The notes below the pieces were generated by a model. It was not told where the DNA came from. It made no database searches and saw nothing but the letters and a program-made list of their open reading frames with translations. A stretch of DNA of 39,726 nucleotides from Planctomycetaceae bacterium (GTDB lineage: Bacteria; Planctomycetota; Planctomycetia; Pirellulales; Thermoguttaceae). Both the position numbers and the translations under genes were made by a program. Shown piece after piece: positions 8,959 to 18,500 of the stretch (within the stretch, counting starts at the first letter, position 1; every line of letters starts with the position of its first letter). The stretch spans positions 1-39,726 of the forward strand of contig JAJFUI010000356.1 of assembly GCA_021372555.1 (NCBI GenBank), read 5' to 3'.

Positions 8959-11931
8959 TTAGCGACGGGCACGACGCACCATGGCCGAGCCAGTGAGAGC
9001 GCAAAGAACGGTTAGTAGGAGCAGTGAAGCGGGCTCTGGAACGGCTACCACGCAGACGTTGTCTAATCCATAGGTTGCATCTGGCGAGCTTGTGCCGTTG
9101 TCGTCGAGCCATCGCAAATACACGAAGTCTTCGTTGCACAGAGGCGTCTCGAACGCGATGAGACCGTTAGCCGTCCCGTCAGCGGCAAGCTCAAGCGCCG
9201 GGACCTCGATCCATTCCGACGCGTCGGCGCCACCTGTGAGACTGTAGAAGAACTTGTAACCAGGCAACTCTTCGGCGTTGTTAACGAGCTGCTTGAGATC
9301 GTATTGGATGGCGATGCCAGGAATCGCTTCGCCCGTCGTGTTTTGCAGCAGCAGTTCGATGGCCAGGCCACCGACGCCGGTCGGATTCGTGGCGACCATG
9401 CGATCGGCCCCGCCCACGACAGCGGCCGCGTTCGCCGCTACACCAAAGGTTTTGGCCCCTGCACTGGGGTCCCAGACGTCCAACGTTTGGCTCGGGGTCA
9501 GCACGGAGCTGCTGACCGCTGCGGCGCCCGGTAGATTGCCCGCTCCGTAGGTAGTGCTGGAACCAGCGATAGTGCGCACAGACCAGCCAACCGGCAGGTC
9601 CGTGCCCCCAATCCCCATAGCGTTAAAGTTTTGGCTGTACAGTCTGCCGCTGCCGAGCGGCTGGGCCAACGTCAGTTCGACGTTGTCAATGGCGTTGGTC
9701 CACTCCGGCGACGCTGAGCCGTTGTCATCCACCCAGCGAAAATGCAAAGCGACGCCATCGGCGAGCGACGTGGGGAAGCTGATCGCCGCTCTCGCGCTAT
9801 ACGTGCCCAGGGATGTCTGCGTCAGCTGCAGGTTTGGCAGTTCAATCCAATCCGCGGCGTTGCTGGAGCCGGTGAGACTGTAAAAGACCTTGTAACCTGG
9901 GGCCTGTTCGCTTCCGCTAGTTGCGGCGGCCATCACCTTCATGTCGAATTTCATCACGCCGCCTTTTACTGACACACCGGTGGCATTGGTGCTCATCAAT
10001 TCGACGACTTTCGCGCCGACTCCGGTCGGGTTCGTGCCCAACGCGCGGTCCGTGGCCGCGCTTGAGGCGCCGACGTTGCCCGCGACCGCGAAGCACGTGA
10101 CGGCACTGCCCTGGTTCCAGACCTGAAGCGATTGTGAGGTGTCAGGCGTCGCCGCGGCAACGACTGCTGGCCCAATTTGGGACGGCGCCGTGTAAGTACC
10201 GCTGCTGCCCCCTATGCCGTGCACGACCCAACCGTTGGGCGCGGAGGTGCCACCGGTGCCCATGGCATCGAAGTTTTGGGCGTACGCGCCTTTCAACGCC
10301 ACAGGCGGCATCACCCAGACGTTGTCAATGGCGTACGCCTGATCCGGTGACGGCGTGCCGTTGTCGTCTACCCAGCGGATGTAAATCGCGCCGTCCTTCG
10401 GCACGGCGGTTGGCAGATTAAGAACGGCGGCCCTTCCGTTCGAGCTTGGATAGGTGGCCGAATCGGCTTGCAAGGCTGTCGCTTCGATCCAATCCGACGC
10501 CCCAGACCCGCCAGTCGTGCTGTAAAACACCTTGAGGCCCGGAAGTTCCTCAACTGGCGAGGTTACGGGCGACATCACCCGCTGATCATACCTGAGCACC
10601 ACCTTGTTCATCGGAGCGCCGGTGGAGTTCGCCAGGCACAACTGTATGCCTTTTGCGGCGACGCTGGTCTGGGCCGTTCCCAGAGCACGATCGGTGGCGC
10701 TCGGCGTGGCCCCCATATTGACGCCACCGGCGATCTTCAGTGGCGTCGAGTCGCTGCCACCGGAGTCTGCGGTTTTCGAGTTCCATACGGTCAACGATTG
10801 GTCTGAGCTAACGCTAGCTCCGGCCGCGGCCATGCTTGCCGATGTGATTGGGGTCGATGTGCCGAACGTCGTCGTTCCGCTTCCAATGTCAATGACCGAG
10901 AAACCGGACGGCATTGTCGTGCCGCCCGTGCCTAGCGAGTCGAAATTGTTCACATAGAGGCCATTCAGCGCAGGCCCTGCCGGCAGTAGCTTACCGACGG
11001 TTACAGTGCCACCGGTGAAAGTGGCTGCATAGGCAACTTCGCTATTGGCATCCGTCTGATACTGGCCGAGCGAAGGGGAATAGGTCTTTACGCTAATCTT
11101 GTTGGCGGTGGTGTCGAATGTGATCTTTCGCAGCCATCCGTTACCACCGTTTGGCTCCGCTTGATAGTCGGAGATCATCTGCAACACGTTGTTTCCCGCA
11201 GAGTTCTGGGACACTAGTTGGCTCTCGCCGTGGTAGTGTCCGTTGAGAACCATGAAGACCTGCGAGTTGTTCTTCACTACGCTGTTCCAGATCGAGTCAC
11301 CCACAGAGTCCCGGGTACCGTCGATGTTCAAGTAGTCGTGCGTTGAGATGATCGTCGGCTTGTTGGCGTTCGCTGGGTTGCTGAGGACGCTATTTGCCCA
11401 GCTGAGCGTCGTGGCATCCGGGGCATACGGTAGATTGAGGTGCAAGAAGTTCATGCCGCCCGCGGCAAAGGTCTGGTAATTCGCCAGTCCGTTGGGCGAC
11501 GCGCCGCCGAACCAGGAATAGGCCGCATAGCGCGATGGGCCATAGTTCGCTAAGCAGTTGGCCACCCCATCGCCGGTGTCGATAGTCCAGTGCTCGTCGT
11601 GATTGCCAAAGCTGACGCTGTAAGGCACCAATCCGTCAATGGCGCTCATTGCACTGTTTGCTCGAGACCAGTACGTCGAATTTGTGCCATCGTCGGTAAT
11701 ATCTCCGAGCTGAGTTACGAACGCGATATTTTCCGATGAGATATTGTTCGCGACCCAGCTTGTCTGCGTATTGAATATGTTCGGAGTTGCCACTTTGTTG
11801 TAATTCTGCGTGTCTGGCAGAGCCACAATCTCGAAAGTAGCGGCTCGGCTCGTCGCTATCGGCGCCGAAGCCAGGCAAAAAATCGCTACCGCGTTTGGCC
11901 AGCCCATTTTTCGCAATATTCTTGCGTTCAT
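8959..11931 (-). CDS. Secreted metallophosphoesterase with three tandem modules and PEP-CTERM tail
   Basis: This 990-residue protein has a signal peptide (about 1-30). A calcineurin-like metallophosphoesterase domain follows: ALPDTQNY (D40), QLGDITD (76-80), SFGNHDEH (109-113), STHDYLN and NGHYHGES supply the metal-binding Asp, Asn and His residues. From about residue 320 three related modules of roughly 215 residues follow, each opening with a version of QNFDAMGTGGTSAPNGW and containing TDRALGTNPTGVGAK, ELPGYKVFYSLTGG, a D-W-I-E segment and a RWVDDNG segment. The last 25 residues, PEPASLLLL plus a hydrophobic stretch and RRARR, form a PEP-CTERM signal, so the protein is expected to be processed by an exosortase. 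The substrate is unknown. The domain order suggests an extracellular phosphoesterase tethered or displayed through beta-rich modules. Confidence 0.92.
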   Translation of the reverse strand: MNARILRKMGWPNAVAIFCLASAPIATSRAATFEIVALPDTQNYNKVATPNIFNTQTSWVANNISSENIAFVTQLGDITDDGTNSTYWSRANSAMSAIDGLVPYSVSFGNHDEHWTIDTGDGVANCLANYGPSRYAAYSWFGGASPNGLANYQTFAAGGMNFLHLNLPYAPDATTLSWANSVLSNPANANKPTIISTHDYLNIDGTRDSVGDSIWNSVVKNNSQVFMVLNGHYHGESQLVSQNSAGNNVLQMISDYQAEPNGGNGWLRKITFDTTANKISVKTYSPSLGQYQTDANSEVAYAATFTGGTVTVGKLLPAGPALNGLYVNNFDSLGTGGTTMPSGFSVIDIGSGTTTFGTSTPITSASMAAAGASVSSDQSLTVWNSKTADSGGSDSTPLKIAGGVNMGATPSATDRALGTAQTSVAAKGIQLCLANSTGAPMNKVVLRYDQRVMSPVTSPVEELPGLKVFYSTTGGSGASDWIEATALQADSATYPSSNGRAAVLNLPTAVPKDGAIYIRWVDDNGTPSPDQAYAIDNVWVMPPVALKGAYAQNFDAMGTGGTSAPNGWVVHGIGGSSGTYTAPSQIGPAVVAAATPDTSQSLQVWNQGSAVTCFAVAGNVGASSAATDRALGTNPTGVGAKVVELMSTNATGVSVKGGVMKFDMKVMAAATSGSEQAPGYKVFYSLTGSSNAADWIELPNLQLTQTSLGTYSARAAISFPTSLADGVALHFRWVDDNGSASPEWTNAIDNVELTLAQPLGSGRLYSQNFNAMGIGGTDLPVGWSVRTIAGSSTTYGAGNLPGAAAVSSSVLTPSQTLDVWDPSAGAKTFGVAANAAAVVGGADRMVATNPTGVGGLAIELLLQNTTGEAIPGIAIQYDLKQLVNNAEELPGYKFFYSLTGGADASEWIEVPALELAADGTANGLIAFETPLCNEDFVYLRWLDDNGTSSPDATYGLDNVCVVAVPEPASLLLLTVLCALTGSAMVRRARR

Positions 11932-12282
11932 GGCGATGTTTTTTTGTGGCGATAGAGAAGAGCGTCTCCGGCCACCGTCGGAATCGGCGTCGTATACCAG
12001 GAAGAGACAGTTAAATAGAAGGCCAGCGACTCCGGCGGGCCACCTCGATTTCGGGGAGGGTTGCCCCGCTGGGCCGTGTTAGCATACTCGCCGCGCCTGA
12101 AAGCGTCAACAGTTTCCTCTCGTGGTTTGCACCACGGCGGGCTCGAGTGCCCTTTACTACCGCCTTGCCATGGGGCTAAGATGGTCGCATCGTCTAGAAT
12201 CGCAAGTCGCTGAGCTCTTGGCACGCCCGCCCCTTGGTGGCTCCCAACTGCCACCACCGCTTTGGCTTTTGCCGAGGTAACA
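11932..12282. other. Divergent intergenic region, metallophosphoesterase / kinase
   Basis: This 351-bp spacer must hold the promoters of both flanking divergent genes. I see TAGAAT at 12195-12200 as a possible -10 on the plus strand, but no good -35 at the right distance. A short CGTGG/CCACG hairpin lies near 12120. No coding frame across it is convincing. Confidence 0.5.
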
Positions 12283-13392
12283 ATGTCGACAACCACGTTC
12301 CTCGAAGGCAGCGCGACCCGAACTTGGGGGGGCCACCCCGCCGTCTGTTCGGACAAGTTGCTGAACGATTACCGGGAGATGGTCGCCGAACAACGCCTCA
12401 GTTGGACCGAGCACCATCGCTTGCTCAGCCTCCTTGGTTCTGGCGGCCAAGGCATGGTCTATCTTACCGAGCGACGCGGCACCGACAGCTTCACCCTGCC
12501 CGTGGCGCTTAAGATATTTTCCCCCGAGCGGTACGAAAACGAGCGTGCGTACGACGAGGCAATGGCGCGAATGGCCGAAATCGCCGCACGCGTCGCTCAG
12601 ATCCAGCAGGACAACCTGCTCGATGTTCATAATTGGGTGGACCGCAGCCGCATCCGGATGATGGAGATGGAGTGGGTCGACGGATATGACCTGTCACGAC
12701 TCCTGACCCGCACCATGCTCGAACGGCTCGAAAAGCACGTCTGCGCCAATCGTTGGAAATACATTAACGAGGTCATTGTCACAGCCGGCCCAATGCAGCC
12801 ACGCGTGAAGCCGGGCATCGCGATCGCCATCGTTCGAGATTGTTTGGCCGGTTTGGCCGCTTTGCACCGAGAGGGAATCGTACATGGCGATCTGAAGCCG
12901 TCGAACATCATGCTGAAGCGGACGGGCAACGCGAAGATTGTTGACCTCGGCTCGGCGTTCGATTTCGAGAAGGCGCCGCCACGTCGGACTTGTACGCCGG
13001 CGTATGCCGCGCCGGAAGTGCTCGACGGCGGCGAGAGCTCCCCCCGCAGCGACTTGGCGAGCCTCGGCTATGTGCTGATCGAAATGCTCAGCGGTTCGCC
13101 GCCGTTCGCCGGATTGTCGAACTATAACGACCTGTTGGAGGCGAAACGGTTCCTTGCGCAGCGTCTGCCGAACTTGCTGCCGCGGGAAGTGGCCTGCAAC
13201 GAGTTGCTAATGAACTTCTGCCGCGGCTTGGTTGCACCCGATCCGATGCGGCGATTCCCGAGCGCCGAAGCGGCAGACTTAGTCAAGGAAGGCGCCGCGG
13301 CGTTCCATCGCCAACTCGTCAAAGGCGATCTGGCTAGTGAGTACGACAACGAAATCCGCGTTTGGCTCGCCGAGCTGCCCGAGTTGGATTAG
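12283..13392 (+). CDS. Atypical Ser/Thr protein kinase-like protein (HGD and DLG motifs)
   Basis: This 369-residue cytoplasmic protein has the Hanks-type kinase fold. It has a glycine-rich loop GSGGQGMVYL (52-61), VALKIF with the ATP-anchoring K77, a catalytic loop IVHGDLKPSNIML (D203, K205, N208), DLGSAFDF (221-228) in place of DFG, PAYAAPEVLDG (APE 243-245) and a DLASLGYVLIEMLSG segment. The usual HRD Arg is Gly, and DFG is DLG. Both changes occur in active bacterial kinases that lack activation-loop control, so activity is plausible but not proven. No transmembrane segment or C-terminal sensor domain follows, unlike many planctomycete kinases. ATG 12283 is chosen because GAGG (12274-12277) lies five bases upstream; the reading frame also extends to a TTG at 12262. 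The gene converges on the Gfo/Idh/MocA gene. Confidence 0.9.
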   Translation: MSTTTFLEGSATRTWGGHPAVCSDKLLNDYREMVAEQRLSWTEHHRLLSLLGSGGQGMVYLTERRGTDSFTLPVALKIFSPERYENERAYDEAMARMAEIAARVAQIQQDNLLDVHNWVDRSRIRMMEMEWVDGYDLSRLLTRTMLERLEKHVCANRWKYINEVIVTAGPMQPRVKPGIAIAIVRDCLAGLAALHREGIVHGDLKPSNIMLKRTGNAKIVDLGSAFDFEKAPPRRTCTPAYAAPEVLDGGESSPRSDLASLGYVLIEMLSGSPPFAGLSNYNDLLEAKRFLAQRLPNLLPREVACNELLMNFCRGLVAPDPMRRFPSAEAADLVKEGAAAFHRQLVKGDLASEYDNEIRVWLAELPELD

Positions 13393-13454
13393 AAGCGAAA
13401 GTCGACAAGGCGCAGCGAGCGAGGAGGAACCCGCCACTCCAGTGCGAACGCCGG

Positions 13455-14462
13455 TTAGAGTTCCACGCGCCGCCCCTCAGCATGGCTCCGCCGCGCCGCC
13501 TGAACGATCTCCAGCGCCAGGCAGGCGTCCTCAAGATCGCCGCTGCGACGCACCAGACTGGTTACGGCTCGAAAGAAATTCGTCAGCAGTTGCTCGCCCA
13601 ATGGCCGCTCGCTTTCGAGCGATTCCTGATGCCGACCCGCCTCATCGAACCAAACTAGCGTTGTCGGCAGATCGACGAAGGCGATTCCGTTGGCGCAGGA
13701 GACCTGAAGCGCCGCGAGCGGTCGATAGGCGATGGCCTCGTGCCAATCTGCGGGAATGTATCGACCGCAACTGATCTGCGCCGTTGGCCCGGTGCCCGGC
13801 TTGCCCCGGGGGGAAAAGTCCAAGCTCATCATTCGGTAGTCTTCGACGCCGTCTCCTTCACCCTCGTAGTGCATCACGCCCATTACGGAGGTCGGCCGAA
13901 CATCCGCCACGTAATGGCACCAATCGACTTGCCCGATCATATGCCGAAAGGTTGGATGGATCGACGCCGGGTCCGCCGTCCCGGTTGACGGTTCTGCCGG
14001 GGTTCGCTCGTGACAGAACAGCAATCGGGGCTTTCCTAGCCGCGTCGCGATCAGTTCTTTTAGCCGCACGGTTGCCGGTGCATGACGCCGTGGCAACTCC
14101 GCCATGAAGGCAATGCCTGATTCCTCCACTCGGCGCTTGATTGCCTCGGCCTCGGCCGTACCGAGCTCCAGACCGACCGCGCAATAGACGGCCTTTCCCG
14201 ACTCGCACGCCGCCAAGATTGGCAATTCTCTGAACCACTGCGGGGCAAGGACCAACACAGCGTCGATGTCCTCCCGCTCGACCAGCGCGTGGTAACCATC
14301 GACAGCGTCGGCACCGAAGTCGGCTGCGGCCTTGTCCGCGCGGTGCCGCACCGGATCGCAGACGGCACGGACCTCGAACCGATCCGCCAATGCCCGAAGC
14401 GCAGGGGCATGCCGTGTGTGCCAAAGGTCACCGAGCCCAATCAATCCAGTTCGAAGTCGCAT
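13455..14462 (-). CDS. Gfo/Idh/MocA-family oxidoreductase-like protein
   Basis: This 335-residue protein has an N-terminal Rossmann fold: RTGLIGLGDLWHTRHAPALRAL, a beta2 segment RAVCDPV, and DAVLVLAP, as in NAD(P)-dependent sugar and inositol dehydrogenases. Two features are off-consensus. The dinucleotide loop reads GLGDLW rather than GxGxxG. The conserved E-K-P motif that normally supplies the catalytic Lys is replaced by VYCAVGLELG. The C-terminal domain keeps the alpha/beta shape, with DWCHYVADV and VMHYEGEGD. It may be a degenerate or non-redox member, or may use another substrate; no substrate can be assigned. ATG 14462 is preferred to the TTG at 14474. It is convergent with the kinase, 62 bp apart, so the two are not co-transcribed. 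Confidence 0.85.
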   Translation of the reverse strand: MRLRTGLIGLGDLWHTRHAPALRALADRFEVRAVCDPVRHRADKAAADFGADAVDGYHALVEREDIDAVLVLAPQWFRELPILAACESGKAVYCAVGLELGTAEAEAIKRRVEESGIAFMAELPRRHAPATVRLKELIATRLGKPRLLFCHERTPAEPSTGTADPASIHPTFRHMIGQVDWCHYVADVRPTSVMGVMHYEGEGDGVEDYRMMSLDFSPRGKPGTGPTAQISCGRYIPADWHEAIAYRPLAALQVSCANGIAFVDLPTTLVWFDEAGRHQESLESERPLGEQLLTNFFRAVTSLVRRSGDLEDACLALEIVQAARRSHAEGRRVEL

Positions 14463-14933
14463 AGGTGCCTGCAAGTCGGGGACACTATCTCTCCCAGATT
14501 ATATCGGTCCGCCACCGGCCAGCGTAATTCTCTTCGGCCCTCAAGTTCCGAACTGCCATGGTCTTGCGGCGACACATGCCATCCGAACGGCTCTTGGCGA
14601 ATATCACGGTTTTCCTAATTAATGGGGCAATGTTGACCGACTTCAAGAAATACTGACGGAAAATAGGTCATTAGGAGGTCCGATAGAGATCCCGCAGCTT
14701 ACGCAACCAGCGAAACCGACAAGCTCCCACTTGCCAATCCGCGTTATCCAGTTACACTAATACGATTCCCGCGCCGACTGCCAAGGCGGTTGCCGCGCCG
14801 GAACAGAAGAGAACCCCGCATGGGAAAGCAGCCACGGTCGGGTGCTTTTGTTTAGTCCGGAAACGGAGCTTCTGGCACCAAACGACCGGCTTTCCCGTTT
14901 ATCGCTCGCCTTCACCGAAAAGGAGTTCCCACG
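14463..14933. other. Intergenic region upstream of the thioredoxin-like gene
   Basis: This 471-bp spacer separates divergent genes. Short frames in it look like random extensions of antisense frames. It contains one promoter-like pair at 14731-14758 and a good ribosome-binding site at 14920-14925. Nothing else is recognised. Confidence 0.5.
14731..14758 (+). promoter_or_regulatory. Putative sigma70-type promoter for the thioredoxin-like gene
   Basis: TTGCCA (14731-14736) and TACACT (14753-14758) are separated by 16 bases, about 175 bp before the start codon. Five of six and four of six positions match the consensus hexamers. This is pattern matching only. Confidence 0.35.
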
Positions 14934-15449
14934 ATGACGACTCTGCTATGCGCTACCGTCGTGCAAGCAGCTCTACTACTTTCCGGAGCAGACGCGGCCG
15001 CAAGTGAGACGTACGCCGACGCGCACCGCGCCGCCGTTGCTACCGGAAAGCCAATCGTTGTTCTGGTCAGCACCACTTGGTGCGCCCCATGCCAGACGAT
15101 GAAGCGGCACACTCTGCCGCGCGTTCGGGCCAACGGTATTTTGAAGAGGGTGGCATTCGCCGTGGTGGATCCGGACGAGGACAGCGAATTGGCCGAGCAA
15201 CTTACCGGCGGCGGTCCTGTCCCGCAGATGGTGATGTATCACAAGACCTCTCAGGGATGGGTGCGGCAAAAGCTTATCGGCGGGCAGACCGAGGAAGCGG
15301 TCGAGCAGTTCATCAACGAAGGGCTCGCTTCCGACGAAGCCGAAAAGAAAGCAGAAGCGGCGAAAACCTCCAAGAGGGCGGCCGCTGATCGCGCTACTGC
15401 ACATCGCAGCGATCCGGCTTCGGAGAAGAAAGCGGTGCGCAAAGGCTAG
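14934..15449 (+). CDS. Secreted thioredoxin-like protein
   Basis: This 171-residue protein has a signal peptide (about 1-22) and then a compact thioredoxin fold. The redox motif is WCAPC (W49, C50, C53), preceded by GKPIVVLVSTT, and the cis-Pro segment is GPVPQMVMYH. The last 45 residues are highly charged and Ala/Lys-rich (EAEKKAEAAKTSKRAAADRA), outside the fold. The likely role is thiol-disulfide exchange or reductase activity outside the cytoplasm, possibly receiving electrons from the DsbD-type protein encoded at 29060-30847. AAGGAG (14920-14925), eight bases before the ATG, supports the start. The following gene begins 93 bp downstream and could be co-transcribed. Confidence 0.88.
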   Translation: MTTLLCATVVQAALLLSGADAAASETYADAHRAAVATGKPIVVLVSTTWCAPCQTMKRHTLPRVRANGILKRVAFAVVDPDEDSELAEQLTGGGPVPQMVMYHKTSQGWVRQKLIGGQTEEAVEQFINEGLASDEAEKKAEAAKTSKRAAADRATAHRSDPASEKKAVRKG

Positions 15450-15542
15450 ACGCCTGAGCGGTTGGCTCTTGCGAGTCATGCATGAGTCGCTCGCTCCGCG
15501 TTACCTTGGCCCGAGGCGGAAAATCTGCCATAATACCGAGTT

Positions 15543-18500
15543 ATGGCAAGTCTGCCCGATGGAGAAGTAATCGCCTCGGCGAGAGAAACCGCTTCGCCTT
15601 TCCCCCGGCCAGCAACGGATGCTATGTCTGGCTCGCCGATCACCCTGGAGGCTATATACGACGCCGTCCGAGCGGCGGAGCCTGCAGCCGTATTCGTACT
15701 TCCCCGTATCCTTCGCCGGGTCATCAGGCGTCACCGCGGCCTTGCCGGCTTTGGCCTCCAGGTGCCGCACCGCAAAAGCTACGTCATCGACCGCGATGAC
15801 CTTCTTAAAATCGTCGATGCCGCTGAGCTCGGCATCGAGCCGGACGGTCAAGTGCCGGCGAAAGTCATCCTGCTTTCGCGGCCGAGCCAGCACAGTCTCG
15901 TTGACAGTACCCGCCAAGCCGTACTGCTGCGTTTGTGGCGGCTTCTGTTTCACGCGCGCGTTCATCTCGATTTGGAAGCGAAATCTGCCGAGGGCCGGCT
16001 ATCGGCAACGGAAATCCGCAAGAGAATCGCCGCGATCGGCCCTATATGCTTTGACGAGGCCCGCTCCGTGCTGGCCCACGAGAATATGCTGCTGCCGCCA
16101 CGGACGGATGCGTCGACATACATAGAATTCGCCGCGACCTACCTTGAGTTGCGGCATTTTACCCCCAGTTTTCTCCCACACTTCTTTCCTGCGCTGACCG
16201 ACGTCGACGCGATTGACGCGTTGTTACGCAATGACGTTGACGCTGCGTTGTTGTTTGCAGCAACGCGTCCCACCGGGGCGGACGCCCCAGATGACTCCAT
16301 GGACTGGGACCTTTGGACCAACGTACTGCCGCCGGAAGAGCCGCGGTCCGTCGACGATGAGCCCGTTCCTCGGTCGCCCTCGTCGGTACGCTATCGCGTG
16401 CTGATGCGTAAAAGCCAGCGGCCTGCGACCATTGGCAATCTGGTTCGAACAGCGATTTGTCACGCACGAGCAGCATGCTGCGCGCCTCCGGAACTGGTTC
16501 TGCGAACGGACGCGGCGTTGAGGTCAGACATCCACCGCATGGCTGCACGACTGCAGACGGCAATGGAGCTTGATCCAACTGTTGGCCGCCCGTGGGAAGC
16601 CCCACTTCTCGCTTTGCTGCATCAGACGCCACGCGGCATTTGGACTGTGGAAGCGCGGCTGCTCTACGATCTACAAAAGGTTTGCATCGACCACGAGCGG
16701 GACGTGTATACGGTGGACCTGGTCGAGTGGGCATTGTCGCTAGGTCGCCGGCCCATCAAGCGGCGTCTGCCGGCACAACGCGACGTCCTGATGCTCAAAC
16801 ACCTGCGGAGCGCATCGCGCCGCCTTTCGGCCGCCCACATTCCTGAGCCGCAGCGGCGTCAGCTTGCGTACCTTCTTCGTGACGTGAGCCACCGCATCGA
16901 GGCGCGGCTCCGTGAGCACCTACGTCCGCGGATCATTGCCGCCCTGGACCGGGTTGGCCTGCTTCCGGGCAACTTGCCGGAGCGGGTTGCGCGGAAGAAA
17001 CTGGTCGAAGAGTTGCTGGACCGCATCGAGGAGCGGGGCTTTCTTGCGATCGGTAACCTTCGGGACGCAATATCCCGGAACAACCTCAAGCTGCCTGACA
17101 TTGTTGGCCCGTTAAGCGTGGCCCCCCACGAAGGAGTTGTTGGACGTGTTCATCGAGCGGCCGGTTGGGCTTGGCGGAGCATCGTCGATTTTCTGCACGG
17201 CGACCAATTGCTTCGCGCCGATCGGCATTTGAGCCTGACGCTCGACGGCGTCTACCGCCGCGGGGAAATCTACATGCGTCTGATGCAGCGACTTAGTTCG
17301 CCGTCGTTCGGCACCGCGATCGGCCGCCTCTTCACCCGATTCATTTCCGTGCCGTTTGGCGGCGCCTTCGCCCTTGTGGTATTCATCACCGAAATCTGGG
17401 GCATGATCGCCGGCGTCAAGACGACTCACGCGGCCGGTGCAGGAGAGGCTGCGCAACACCAACTCATACTGCGCGACGTGGACATTGCGGCGATTATCCT
17501 ACTCGGCCTGTTTTTGCTTGGACTTGTCAACTCGGTCCGGTTCCGAAGGGCGGCCGCAGGCGTCTTCAAGGGCATCTATTCGGTCTTTCACGTTCTGATC
17601 GTCGAGCCGATTGGCTGGCTCGCCAAGTCGCCGTTCCTGCGATATCTCCTTGGCGGCTGGGTGTTCAGCCTGTTGTTTCGGTTTGGCATTAAGCCAGCGA
17701 TTTGGACAGCCGCCGTTTGGGGCCTGCTACGCGCGCATTCCTTCGGGCAGGCGGATTGGCAAACGTCACCGATTACAGGCGTGTCGCTCTTCCTGGCATT
17801 CAATCTCATTCTAAACTCTCGCCCCGGGCGGAACGCCGAAGAAGTGCTGGCCGATTGGCTCGCGCAAGGTTGGCGGCGTTTTGGTCTTCGGCTGATCCTC
17901 GGTCTCTTCTGGTTCGTCGTAGATTTGTTCCGGGCTCTCGTCGAGGCGGTGGAGCGGCTGATTTACACCGTCGATGAGTGGCTCCGCTTCCGCAGCGGTG
18001 AACGCCGCGCTGCTTTGGTGTTGAAGGCGGTAACGGGAGCGATTTGGTTCTTTGTGGCCTACATCGTGCGATTTGCTGTCAATGTGCTGATCGAGCCGCA
18101 GATCAACCCGGTGAAGCACTTCCCGGTCGTCACTGTCGGCCACAAGTTGCTCCTCGGCGCCTACATCCCGTTCGCTCACACACTGGAACGGAGCACAGGC
18201 ATGTCAGCCGTCGAGGCCGGCGTCGTCGCAACAACCATCATCTGGAGCATCCCAGGCATCTTTGGTTTCCTCGTTTGGGAGCTGAAAGAAAATTGGCGAC
18301 TTTATGCCGCAAATCGTCGTCCGGGGTTGACTCCCGTCATCATTGGCTCGCATGGCGAAAACATGGGGCGTCTTCTCCGCCCTGGGTTCCACTCGGGCAC
18401 TTTGCCGAAACGCTTCTCCAAATTGCGGACCGCCGAACGCCGCGCCCGCACCGATGGTCGCTGGCGGCCAGTCCACAAACACCTGCAAGCGCTTGAACAT

